This document shows positions 1-5,660 of a DNA stretch of 10,093 nt, one piece after another (the first letter of the stretch is position 1; every line of letters begins with the position of its first letter). The translations under genes were made by a program, and so were the position numbers. Below the pieces are notes generated by a model. It was not told the origin of the DNA and made no database searches. It worked only from the letters and a program-made list of their open reading frames with translations. The DNA is from Calditrichota bacterium (lineage in GTDB: Bacteria; Calditrichota; Calditrichia; RBG-13-44-9): positions 1-10,093 of the forward strand of contig JAFGSO010000459.1 of assembly GCA_016934605.1 (NCBI GenBank), given 5' to 3'.

Positions 1-1
1 A

Positions 2-400
2 TATATCGATAAAGTCGATCAACTGGGTGGTTCTGTCCCGGCAGTTAAACAAAAATATTTCCAGAACGAGATTGCCCGGAGCGCCTATAATTATCAACAA
101 AAAATCGAAAATGAAGAAGAGATAATCGTGGGGGTGAATAGATTCAGGCTGGATAAAGAACCTCCCCAGCCGGTACTGGAAATGGATGAACAGATTGCGG
201 CAAGACAAACAGAGCGCCTGCGGAATTTGCGTATCAGGAGGGATAATCAGAACGTGACAAATAGTCTGAAGAAATTGAAGGATGCAGCCCGCGGTAACGA
301 AAACCTGATGCCTTTGATAATCGATGCAGTGGAAAAGTATGCCACTGTGGGTGAAATATCCCATGCACTCCGCGAGATATTCGGTGAGTTTCAGGAATAA
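2..400 (+). CDS. Methylmalonyl-CoA mutase, catalytic (large) subunit, C-terminal end (5' partial)
   Basis: This is the last 132 codons of a gene that begins upstream of the window; the reading frame is open from base 2 to the TAA at 398-400. The product belongs to the adenosylcobalamin-dependent enzymes that interconvert methylmalonyl-CoA and succinyl-CoA in the cytoplasm. The family assignment rests on recognised sequence: YIDKVDQLGGSVPAV, EIARSAYNYQ, IIVGVNRF, a charged ERLRNLRIRRDN helix, then ARGNENLMPLIIDAVE and YATVGEISHALREIFGEF. This is the end of the TIM-barrel catalytic domain. The protein stops two residues after GEF, so the cobalamin-binding domain (DxHxxG type) that follows in single-chain mutases is absent. 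That is the pattern of split mutases, whose B12 subunit is a separate gene. A related acyl-CoA mutase (isobutyryl-CoA or ethylmalonyl-CoA type) cannot be excluded, because the substrate-determining residues lie upstream. Confidence 0.9.
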   Translation, partial: YIDKVDQLGGSVPAVKQKYFQNEIARSAYNYQQKIENEEEIIVGVNRFRLDKEPPQPVLEMDEQIAARQTERLRNLRIRRDNQNVTNSLKKLKDAARGNENLMPLIIDAVEKYATVGEISHALREIFGEFQE

Positions 401-406
401 ATTTAA

Positions 407-429
407 CAGCAGAATTCTGCCTGTATTTT
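407..429 (+). terminator. Weak hairpin after the mutase stop
   Basis: CAG-CAG pairs with CTG-C-CTG around an AATT loop, giving six pairs with one bulged C at 421. The core GCAGAATTCTGC (409-420) is a perfect palindrome. TATTTT follows directly. It starts seven bases after the mutase stop. The stem is short, so this may be a weak terminator or merely a 3' end structure. Confidence 0.3.
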
Positions 430-530
430 AAAATAGAAACTGTTGAAAAATGTATCTGACATCGTAAAATTATCCTGAATGTGTCATCTCGGATCTGATT
501 CGCTTAACCGGTGGACAGATCTGTTCGGCA

Positions 531-557
531 GAGCCGTCCTGATGGAGGCTTTATTTA
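531..557 (+). terminator. Candidate rho-independent terminator upstream of birA
   Basis: AGCC (532-535) and TCC (537-539) pair with GGA (544-546) and GGCT (547-550) around a TGAT loop, with one bulged G at 536. This makes seven Watson-Crick pairs, five of them G-C. The run TTATTTA follows at 551-557. It would end transcription from the mutase side about 130 bases after that gene and separate it from birA-coaX. The U-tract is interrupted, so strength is uncertain. Confidence 0.5.
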
Positions 558-676
558 GCATTAAGTACTGATATTATTGATCTTACATCTGTTCATCTTT
601 ATTCTTGGATCCCGAGCATTTTCATTTTCGACCAGAAATAAGAAACTTTTTTCGTATTTTTCAGAAGTTTCAGAAT

Positions 677-693
677 ATGTATTTACCATACAT
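677..693. repeat. Short dyad ATGTAT-N5-ATACAT upstream of birA
   Basis: Two perfect 6-bp inverted half-sites are separated by TTACC and overlap the possible -35 element of birA. The size and symmetry would suit a dimeric repressor, but I do not recognise it as a known operator. The BirA encoded here has no DNA-binding domain and could not bind it in the manner of E. coli BirA. Confidence 0.25.
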
Positions 694-710
694 CGTTCTG
701 ATATTATATT
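682..710 (+). promoter_or_regulatory. Possible sigma-70-like promoter for birA-coaX
   Basis: TTTACC (682-687) and TATATT (705-710) are separated by 17 bases and match the -35 and -10 consensus at 4 of 6 and 5 of 6 positions. Transcription would then start near 717. That is downstream of the ATG at 714 and would favour the in-frame ATG at 735 as the true birA start. Such matches are common by chance in AT-rich DNA, and the phylum's promoter consensus may differ. Confidence 0.25.
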
Positions 711-713
711 GGA

Positions 714-1556
714 ATGATAATTAAATTTTTTTCTATGGAAGATCATTGGCAGATTCCGGTTGACGGATCACATAGTATAAACATTTTTTATTATCCTTCA
801 ATCGATAGTACCAATACCAGGGCAGTATCGCTGGCAAGGGAGGGAAAGCCGGAATGGACGGTGGTTTTTGCTTCGGAGCAAACGGCAGGAAAAGGCCGGA
901 TCAACAGGATCTGGTGGAGCCCGCCGGATCTTGGTTTATGGTTCTCCGTTATTCTCCGTCCCAAAATTCGGGTGAAGTCCGTGAATCTGCTTAACCTGGC
1001 TCTTGCCCTTACCATTCGATCTTTTATCGAAAAGCTGGTAACAGAAAAACTGCCGGAAAATCCTCCGCGGATTCAGGTAAAGTGGCCGAATGATATCCTG
1101 CTGGAGGGAAAAAAAATATGCGGTATTTTGCTTGAAAGCGAAATTACACCACAAAAGATTAAGTATATTGTTGCTGGCATCGGATTGAATGTGAATCAGG
1201 GCAGAGACGATTTTCCGGCGGATCTCAGTTCCAGGGCGATTTCCATAAAAATGGTTACCGGCGAAAATTATGTTATTTTCCGGCTTCTAACACAGTTTCT
1301 TAAATATTTTTACAATGATTTCAATCAATTAAGAGAAAAGAAATTTAATTATATTGTTTCTGAATATGAAAATCATTTAGCTTTCACCAATCAGTATGTG
1401 GAAATTCATCTGCAAGACAAAGTGATTGCAGGCGTCCAGAAAGGAATCGATCCTGCTGGTAATCTGGTGCTGTCGGGTTCACAAGGTGATGTAATTGTAA
1501 CTGCGGGCGATTTATGGGGATTTACAGAAGGGAACTCGGATGATTCTGACCATTGA
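714..1556 (+). CDS. birA: Biotin--[acetyl-CoA-carboxylase] ligase, monofunctional
   Basis: This cytoplasmic enzyme makes biotinyl-5'-AMP from biotin and ATP and transfers biotin to the lysine of biotin carboxyl carrier domains of acetyl-CoA, propionyl-CoA and similar carboxylases. Visible motifs are DSTN (31-34), the adenylate-binding loop in QTAGKGRINRIWWSP (56-70), the catalytic-lysine motif KWPNDILL (123-130), KICGILLE (134-141) and GIGLNVN (155-161). A small C-terminal beta domain (about 225-270) follows. There is no N-terminal helix-turn-helix, so this is a group I ligase without the repressor role of E. coli BirA. The loop reads GKGRINR rather than the common GRGRRGR; variation here is known in the family. 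The start is ambiguous: ATG 714 has GGA directly against it and no properly spaced Shine-Dalgarno. The in-frame ATG at 735 (residue 8, MEDHWQIPVDG) also lacks one. The 3' end overlaps coaX by 17 nt. Confidence 0.93.
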   Translation: MIIKFFSMEDHWQIPVDGSHSINIFYYPSIDSTNTRAVSLAREGKPEWTVVFASEQTAGKGRINRIWWSPPDLGLWFSVILRPKIRVKSVNLLNLALALTIRSFIEKLVTEKLPENPPRIQVKWPNDILLEGKKICGILLESEITPQKIKYIVAGIGLNVNQGRDDFPADLSSRAISIKMVTGENYVIFRLLTQFLKYFYNDFNQLREKKFNYIVSEYENHLAFTNQYVEIHLQDKVIAGVQKGIDPAGNLVLSGSQGDVIVTAGDLWGFTEGNSDDSDH

Positions 1557-2319
1557 TATCGGGAATACACAGATTGAACTGGGTATTTTCAGGGCGGGGG
1601 AGCTGCTGAAAAGCTGGAGGATTTCTTCCAATACAGACCGTACCGAAGATGAATATATGGTCTATATCAACCATTTCCTGAATAGCAGCAGCATCAGCCC
1701 GGGCGGAATCCAGGGAGTATGCCTGGCATCTGTGGTTCCCAATAAGACCTTCATTTTTGAGAAACTGTGTGAAAAATATTTGAATATTCCGCCGATAATC
1801 GTCAGTCCGGAGCTGGAACTTGGTATAAAAATACGTTATGATGATCCGTCCATGGTAGGCGCAGATCGTATCTGCAATGCGGTGGCGGCTTATGAGAAAT
1901 ATCGCCGGGCGGTAGTAATTGTGGACCTTGGAACGGCGACGACGCTTGACGTGGTGAATGGAAAGGCGGAATATTTGGGCGGAATCATTTCACCGGGAAT
2001 TGAAACCACCGCCTGGGCCCTTTACCAGCGTGCAGCCAAACTGCCTAAGATTGCCCTGGACTTTCCGCCCAGAGTTATCGGAAGAACGACGGAGCACAGT
2101 ATGCAAGCCGGAATAATGCTTGGTACTGTTAAAATAGTAGATGGCCTGATAGAAGATATTATTCAGGAGCTGGGTGAAAAACCGCGTGTTATTTCTACCG
2201 GCGGACTGGCCCGTCGAATTCAGCCCCGGACCCGCTATATTGAAGATTATTTACCGCATCTGGTGCTGGAAGGATTATATCTGATTTATCAGAAAAATAA
2301 TTCTGATAAATCTCACTAA
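1540..2319 (+). CDS. coaX: Type III pantothenate kinase
   Basis: This enzyme phosphorylates pantothenate to 4'-phosphopantothenate, the first step of CoA synthesis, in the cytoplasm. At 259 residues it has the usual length for the CoaX family, which has the ASKHA (actin/hexokinase-like) fold. I see the N-terminal phosphate loop DIGNT (6-10), SVVP (64-67), VGADR (106-110) with the conserved catalytic Asp109, the second phosphate-binding loop DLGTATT (129-135), GGIISPGI (147-154) and STGG (219-222). The ATG at 1540 lies inside the end of birA in another frame. A Shine-Dalgarno-like GAAGGGA (1527-1533) sits six bases before it, so the two genes are very likely co-transcribed and possibly translationally coupled. 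CoaX-type kinases are known to be insensitive to CoA feedback and to use a monovalent cation. No key residue is missing. A perfect inverted repeat overlaps the last codons. Confidence 0.95.
   Translation: MILTIDIGNTQIELGIFRAGELLKSWRISSNTDRTEDEYMVYINHFLNSSSISPGGIQGVCLASVVPNKTFIFEKLCEKYLNIPPIIVSPELELGIKIRYDDPSMVGADRICNAVAAYEKYRRAVVIVDLGTATTLDVVNGKAEYLGGIISPGIETTAWALYQRAAKLPKIALDFPPRVIGRTTEHSMQAGIMLGTVKIVDGLIEDIIQELGEKPRVISTGGLARRIQPRTRYIEDYLPHLVLEGLYLIYQKNNSDKSH
2283..2312 (+). repeat. Perfect 12-bp inverted repeat at the 3' end of coaX
   Basis: GATTTATCAGAA (2283-2294) and TTCTGATAAATC (2301-2312) are exact reverse complements separated by AAATAA. In mRNA they would form a 12-pair hairpin with a 6-nt loop. 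It ends four bases before the coaX stop codon and encodes residues near the C-terminus (LIYQKNNSDKS). The bases after it are not a U-run, so a standard intrinsic terminator is doubtful. It could be a weak terminator, a 3' mRNA-stabilising structure, or a protein-binding site. Confidence 0.6.
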
Positions 2320-2324
2320 ATTAT

Positions 2325-2353
2325 TTGAAATTGCATACTTATATTCATAAATT
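2325..2353 (+). promoter_or_regulatory. Possible promoter for the histidine kinase gene
   Basis: TTGAAA (2325-2330) and TAAATT (2348-2353) are 17 bases apart, with 5 of 6 and 4 of 6 matches to the sigma-70 consensus. The first lies in TTATTTGAAAT, an 11-mer that recurs in the mutS upstream region (5480-5490). The gap is short and AT-rich, so a chance match is possible. Confidence 0.25.
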
Positions 2354-2374
2354 GATAAAAAATTTTTCTGAAAA

Positions 2375-5300
2375 ATGGTTGAAGATAAATATCTGAAGCT
2401 GGTTATTAATGCACCTGACCGGGAGCTGTTCTCTTATCTCCAGCAGAATATTGTTCATGAAGATATTGAGATGTTTTATTTTCCGGAGCTTAGCGGAATC
2501 GAGGAATTCATTTCACGAATCCGTCCTCACCTTTTTCTCACCGTCATTCATTCTCAACTGATGCTGAATGAAAAATTTCAGGTATTCTTCAAATCGCCAC
2601 TGTTCCAGGATACCAATATTATTTTTATACTTTCTGACAACATCTCCCTGAGCCGCTTGCAGGGCCTGGGAGATCTGAATAAATCGATTATATTCAAAGA
2701 AGGGACACCGCTGGAAATAGTTCTTCATAATATCAAGGCTATTCTGAAAAAAGAAAGAACTGATCTGGAACAATTCAGCAGTCGGGAATATTCGGAAAAC
2801 CTGCTAAAGTGCGCTAAAATCATCAATAGTGAAAACCGGATTGACAGTCTATTCGAAAAATTGATTCATTTTCTGCCTAAAATTCTGCCCTATGATTATA
2901 TTTCAATCTTCTATTTCGATCCGGAATTAAATCAGATCCGAAATTTCAATCAGTTTATTCCTCCTCATCGCCGAAACAGTGCTGTTCTGACACCCAATCT
3001 GGAAAAACTGGCATCGGTCTGGATTAAAAAGGAAAAATTTTTCAAAGTCAATTCTTCGGAAGATCCGAATTTATTTAAGAAACTTTCTGAATGGGGATGG
3101 AATGTAAAACAGATCTACTTCTTCCCCATTCTGAACCAGAAACTCCCGCTTGGCGGTATGATTCTTGGCCAGGTCAATCTTCTGAGAAAAGGTAAAACCA
3201 GTACCTCATTCCTCAGGGAAATCAATGAGCTTATCGGATTGAAGCTCTATAATCTACTGCTGATGGGGAAAAGTGCCGAATCAAAAGATGACTTTACCGA
3301 ACAACTGGTTCATAATCGTTTTTCCGAAGAGTCGGTGCTTCAACTATCCTGCAAAAAACTGAACTCTGTGTCAAAATCCGAAAATACAATTTTCTGGCAG
3401 ATTAACCGGGGTTTTGGATTTTTATTTCCAAAATACAGTTATAGCACGGAAGAGAAAGCTTCATGGAAATCCCTGGAAAAAACTGTGCTTTTTCTGTCAC
3501 GAAATTCAAAATTCAATCAGACCCTCAGCAATGACAAAGTGGTTATCATAGACAATGTTTATGAAAGCGACCAGTTCGACAAATCCACGTTGGATACCTT
3601 CCGTAAGCTGGACTATCATCATATAATTGTGGCACCAATCTGCCTGCAAAAAGAAGAAGTGGGTGTATTTGTCCTTAACAGAACTGCCGGGAGACCGGTA
3701 TTTACTTCATGGGAAGTCAGCCAGATTTCGCTCCTGGTGGACAAAATCAAGAAAGTATTGGAAGATACCTATATCGTCAAGGAAGCGAATTTAAAGCTCA
3801 GGCAGCTGTCCCGGATCTTTGAACTGGGCAATGAGATAAAACTGGAACTCAATCTTGAAGATATTCTGGACAGGATTACCAAAAGTATTCGCAAGACTCT
3901 GGGCTGGAATGATGTAGCTGTTTTGCGCTTCGATGATTTTCAGAAGCAATACCGAACAATCAGTAAACTGGGATTTGACAAGAGCGAAGATCTGCCTATC
4001 AATCTCAGCCAGACGATCGGACAGAAAGAGGTTGATTCTTTCCTGATGGATTGTCAGAAGCTCAGCCATTCTTATTTCTATGACAGCAGTCCGCTTGATC
4101 TGGGCGCTGGCGAGAATGGATTTTTTGATAATGTGATTACGGAGTGGAAGAATCAGGATCTGTTGCTTATTCCGATAGAATCCCGGCAGAAGAGGCATGG
4201 TTTCCTGGTGGTGAGAGATCCTGTGGAACGTCTGAAACCTACCGAAGATAAGATAATATCGCTGGAATATTTTGCTAACCAGGCGGCAGTGGCAGTTGAA
4301 AATTCCTCCTTGTATGAAAGCCTGCAGATATCAGAGGAACGTTACCGTGCTCTGGCTGAAACCATGACACTGGGGCTGGTGACGGCTACACTGGATGGTA
4401 ATATTGTCTATATTAATCCGGCTTTCGAGAAACTGGTTGGCTTTAATCAGAAAAATCTCCTCGATAAACCCCTTATCCAGTATTTTTCGGAGGATAGTCA
4501 GAAAAAACTTGCTGAGATGGCTCTGCAGGTGATGGATGATCAAGAATTGAAAAAGAGAAACATCGATAATATTGAGCTGGAACTGATTTCCTCCGGGGGT
4601 GAGATGATTCCGGTATCAACCTATGTCTTCCCTTTCATCCGTCAAAAAGGAAATGAAGGATACTTTCTTGTTCTCAATGATCTGAGAGTTGTTAAGAAGC
4701 TGGAAAGATTGAAAGCGGACTTCAACTCCATGATTGTTCACGATCTCCGTTCCCCCCTGAATGTGATCCAGGGCTTCATTGAGCTGATTCGGACAAAAGT
4801 GGTGGGGGAAATTAATACCGAGCAGGAAGAATTACTGGATATCGCCAAGGAAAATGTCAAAAAAGTGCTGAATCTGGTGGATAACTTCCTGGTGGCCTCC
4901 AAAATGGAAGTCGGAAAATTCGGAATTGAACCCAAGATCTCCGAATTAAATTCCATTGTTGAGCGTATTGTGGAAAATCACCGGGTCCTCCTGAAAAACA
5001 AGAAAATACAACTGGAAACAAAACTTAATTCCAATCTGCCATTACTCTATTTCGATGGACTTCGTATAGAACAGGTGATGAATAATCTGCTGAGTAATGC
5101 CGTCAAACATACCAAAGAGGGTACCGGTATTACTGTAATGACCGATATTTTTTCCAAAGAGATCAAAGGTGAAAAAAAACTGTTTGCCCGTATCGGAGTC
5201 CAGGATATGGGTCCCGGAATAGACTCTGATAAACTGAATACTGTTTTCGAAAAATATGAACAGGTTGATTCGGAGATGACGCCAAAGTCGTCCGGTACAG

Positions 5301-5437
5301 GACTGGGCCTGGCTATCTGTAAGGAAATAGTGAATCTCCATGGTGGTGAAATCTGGGTGGAAAGTGAAAAAAAGAAGGGAAGTACTTTTTATTTCACTCT
5401 GCCAATAGAACCTTCCATAGAAAAAGTCCTGAAATAG
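2375..5437 (+). CDS. Soluble multi-sensor histidine kinase: pseudo-receiver, three GAF-like domains, PAS, HisKA, HATPase
   Basis: The 1020-residue protein should autophosphorylate on His and pass the phosphate to a response regulator not encoded here. Residues 1-128 resemble a receiver domain (LKLVINAPD, RPHLFLTVI, NIIFILSD, then an IKAILKKE helix). The phosphoacceptor Asp position appears to be Val57, so it is probably a pseudo-receiver. GAF-like regions lie at about 140-295, 315-465 and 480-648, and a PAS domain at about 653-772 (VYINPAFEKLVGF). The HisKA H-box is IVHDLRSPLNVIQGF with His789. The ATPase domain has the N-box NNLLSNAVKHT (903-913), G1 DMGPG (944-948), the F-box FEKYEQVD and G2 GTGLGL (974-979), so the kinase core looks intact. 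I see no signal peptide or membrane segment, which predicts a cytosolic sensor. Signal and partner are unknown. ATG 2375 lacks a clear Shine-Dalgarno. It follows coaX by 55 nt on the same strand, so read-through is possible. Confidence 0.9.
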   Translation: MVEDKYLKLVINAPDRELFSYLQQNIVHEDIEMFYFPELSGIEEFISRIRPHLFLTVIHSQLMLNEKFQVFFKSPLFQDTNIIFILSDNISLSRLQGLGDLNKSIIFKEGTPLEIVLHNIKAILKKERTDLEQFSSREYSENLLKCAKIINSENRIDSLFEKLIHFLPKILPYDYISIFYFDPELNQIRNFNQFIPPHRRNSAVLTPNLEKLASVWIKKEKFFKVNSSEDPNLFKKLSEWGWNVKQIYFFPILNQKLPLGGMILGQVNLLRKGKTSTSFLREINELIGLKLYNLLLMGKSAESKDDFTEQLVHNRFSEESVLQLSCKKLNSVSKSENTIFWQINRGFGFLFPKYSYSTEEKASWKSLEKTVLFLSRNSKFNQTLSNDKVVIIDNVYESDQFDKSTLDTFRKLDYHHIIVAPICLQKEEVGVFVLNRTAGRPVFTSWEVSQISLLVDKIKKVLEDTYIVKEANLKLRQLSRIFELGNEIKLELNLEDILDRITKSIRKTLGWNDVAVLRFDDFQKQYRTISKLGFDKSEDLPINLSQTIGQKEVDSFLMDCQKLSHSYFYDSSPLDLGAGENGFFDNVITEWKNQDLLLIPIESRQKRHGFLVVRDPVERLKPTEDKIISLEYFANQAAVAVENSSLYESLQISEERYRALAETMTLGLVTATLDGNIVYINPAFEKLVGFNQKNLLDKPLIQYFSEDSQKKLAEMALQVMDDQELKKRNIDNIELELISSGGEMIPVSTYVFPFIRQKGNEGYFLVLNDLRVVKKLERLKADFNSMIVHDLRSPLNVIQGFIELIRTKVVGEINTEQEELLDIAKENVKKVLNLVDNFLVASKMEVGKFGIEPKISELNSIVERIVENHRVLLKNKKIQLETKLNSNLPLLYFDGLRIEQVMNNLLSNAVKHTKEGTGITVMTDIFSKEIKGEKKLFARIGVQDMGPGIDSDKLNTVFEKYEQVDSEMTPKSSGTGLGLAICKEIVNLHGGEIWVESEKKKGSTFYFTLPIEPSIEKVLK

Positions 5438-5453
5438 AATCAGATCTAATTCT
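5436..5453. repeat. Imperfect palindrome at the kinase gene stop
   Basis: AGAATCAGATCTAATTCT is an 18-base palindrome with one mismatched pair (C5441 against A5448). It overlaps the kinase stop codon TAG (5435-5437). No U-tract follows, so it is a poor intrinsic terminator. I see no better terminator between the kinase gene and mutS. Confidence 0.3.
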
Positions 5454-5483
5454 CCCATCATTTAAATCATCCATTTTCTTTAT

Positions 5484-5512
5484 TTGAAATCAGAGGAAAT
5501 AATCAGTATTTT
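5484..5512 (+). promoter_or_regulatory. Possible promoter for mutS
   Basis: TTGAAA (5484-5489) and TATTTT (5507-5512) are 17 bases apart and match the sigma-70 consensus at 5 of 6 and 4 of 6 positions. A transcript starting near 5519 would have a leader of about 140 nt containing the two hairpins described separately. The -35-like element lies in the same 11-mer TTATTTGAAAT found before the kinase gene. Confidence 0.3.
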
Positions 5513-5559
5513 TAATCCTGATCTGCGCTTTATATTGTAATTTAAGTTTAATAATCGAA

Positions 5560-5605
5560 TGCGATTATTCATCGCAAAGTGCAGAGAAAAGGCAGTTATT
5601 CTGCA
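5560..5605 (+). other. Two small hairpins in the mutS upstream region
   Basis: TGCGAT (5560-5565) and ATCGCA (5571-5576) are a perfect 6-bp inverted repeat with a TATTC loop. Immediately after, TGCAGA (5580-5585) pairs with TCTGCA (5600-5605) around a 14-base loop. The second competes with a nested pairing of CTGCA and TGCAG (5601-5611). The stems are short and no U-run follows. I do not recognise a riboswitch class, and the significance is uncertain. Confidence 0.3.
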
Positions 5606-5660
5606 TTGCAGTGCTGAAAGGGAACGAATTTCTGCTGTTTTATAACCGAAGGAATTAAAG

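Larger units (their letters stand above)
401..713. other. Non-coding intergenic region between the mutase gene and birA
   Basis: This 313-base stretch carries no credible gene. A 61-codon minus-strand frame (561-746) crosses the birA start, has low-complexity residue content and no recognisable motif. From left to right I see a small hairpin just after the mutase stop (407-423), a perfect 10-bp palindrome ACAGATCTGT (515-524), a terminator-like hairpin (531-557), an AT-rich stretch with a direct repeat TTTCAGAA (659-666 and 668-675), a dyad ATGTAT/ATACAT (677-693), and a possible promoter running into the birA start. The arrangement suggests the end of one transcription unit and the start of another. 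Confidence 0.7.

Noticed and set aside
515..524. Perfect palindrome ACAGATCTGT
   Set aside because: Ten bases is too short to call an operator or attachment site alone, and no second copy was seen at a meaningful position. It is mentioned only within the intergenic entry.
659..675. Direct repeat TTTCAGAA x2, 9 bases apart
   Set aside because: It sits in low-complexity AT-rich sequence with only two copies, so it is not sufficient for a CRISPR, iteron or operator call.
561..746. Minus-strand 61-codon frame in the gap before birA
   Set aside because: It has no motif and no clear ribosome site, and it overlaps the birA start. It is likely a chance frame in AT-rich DNA.
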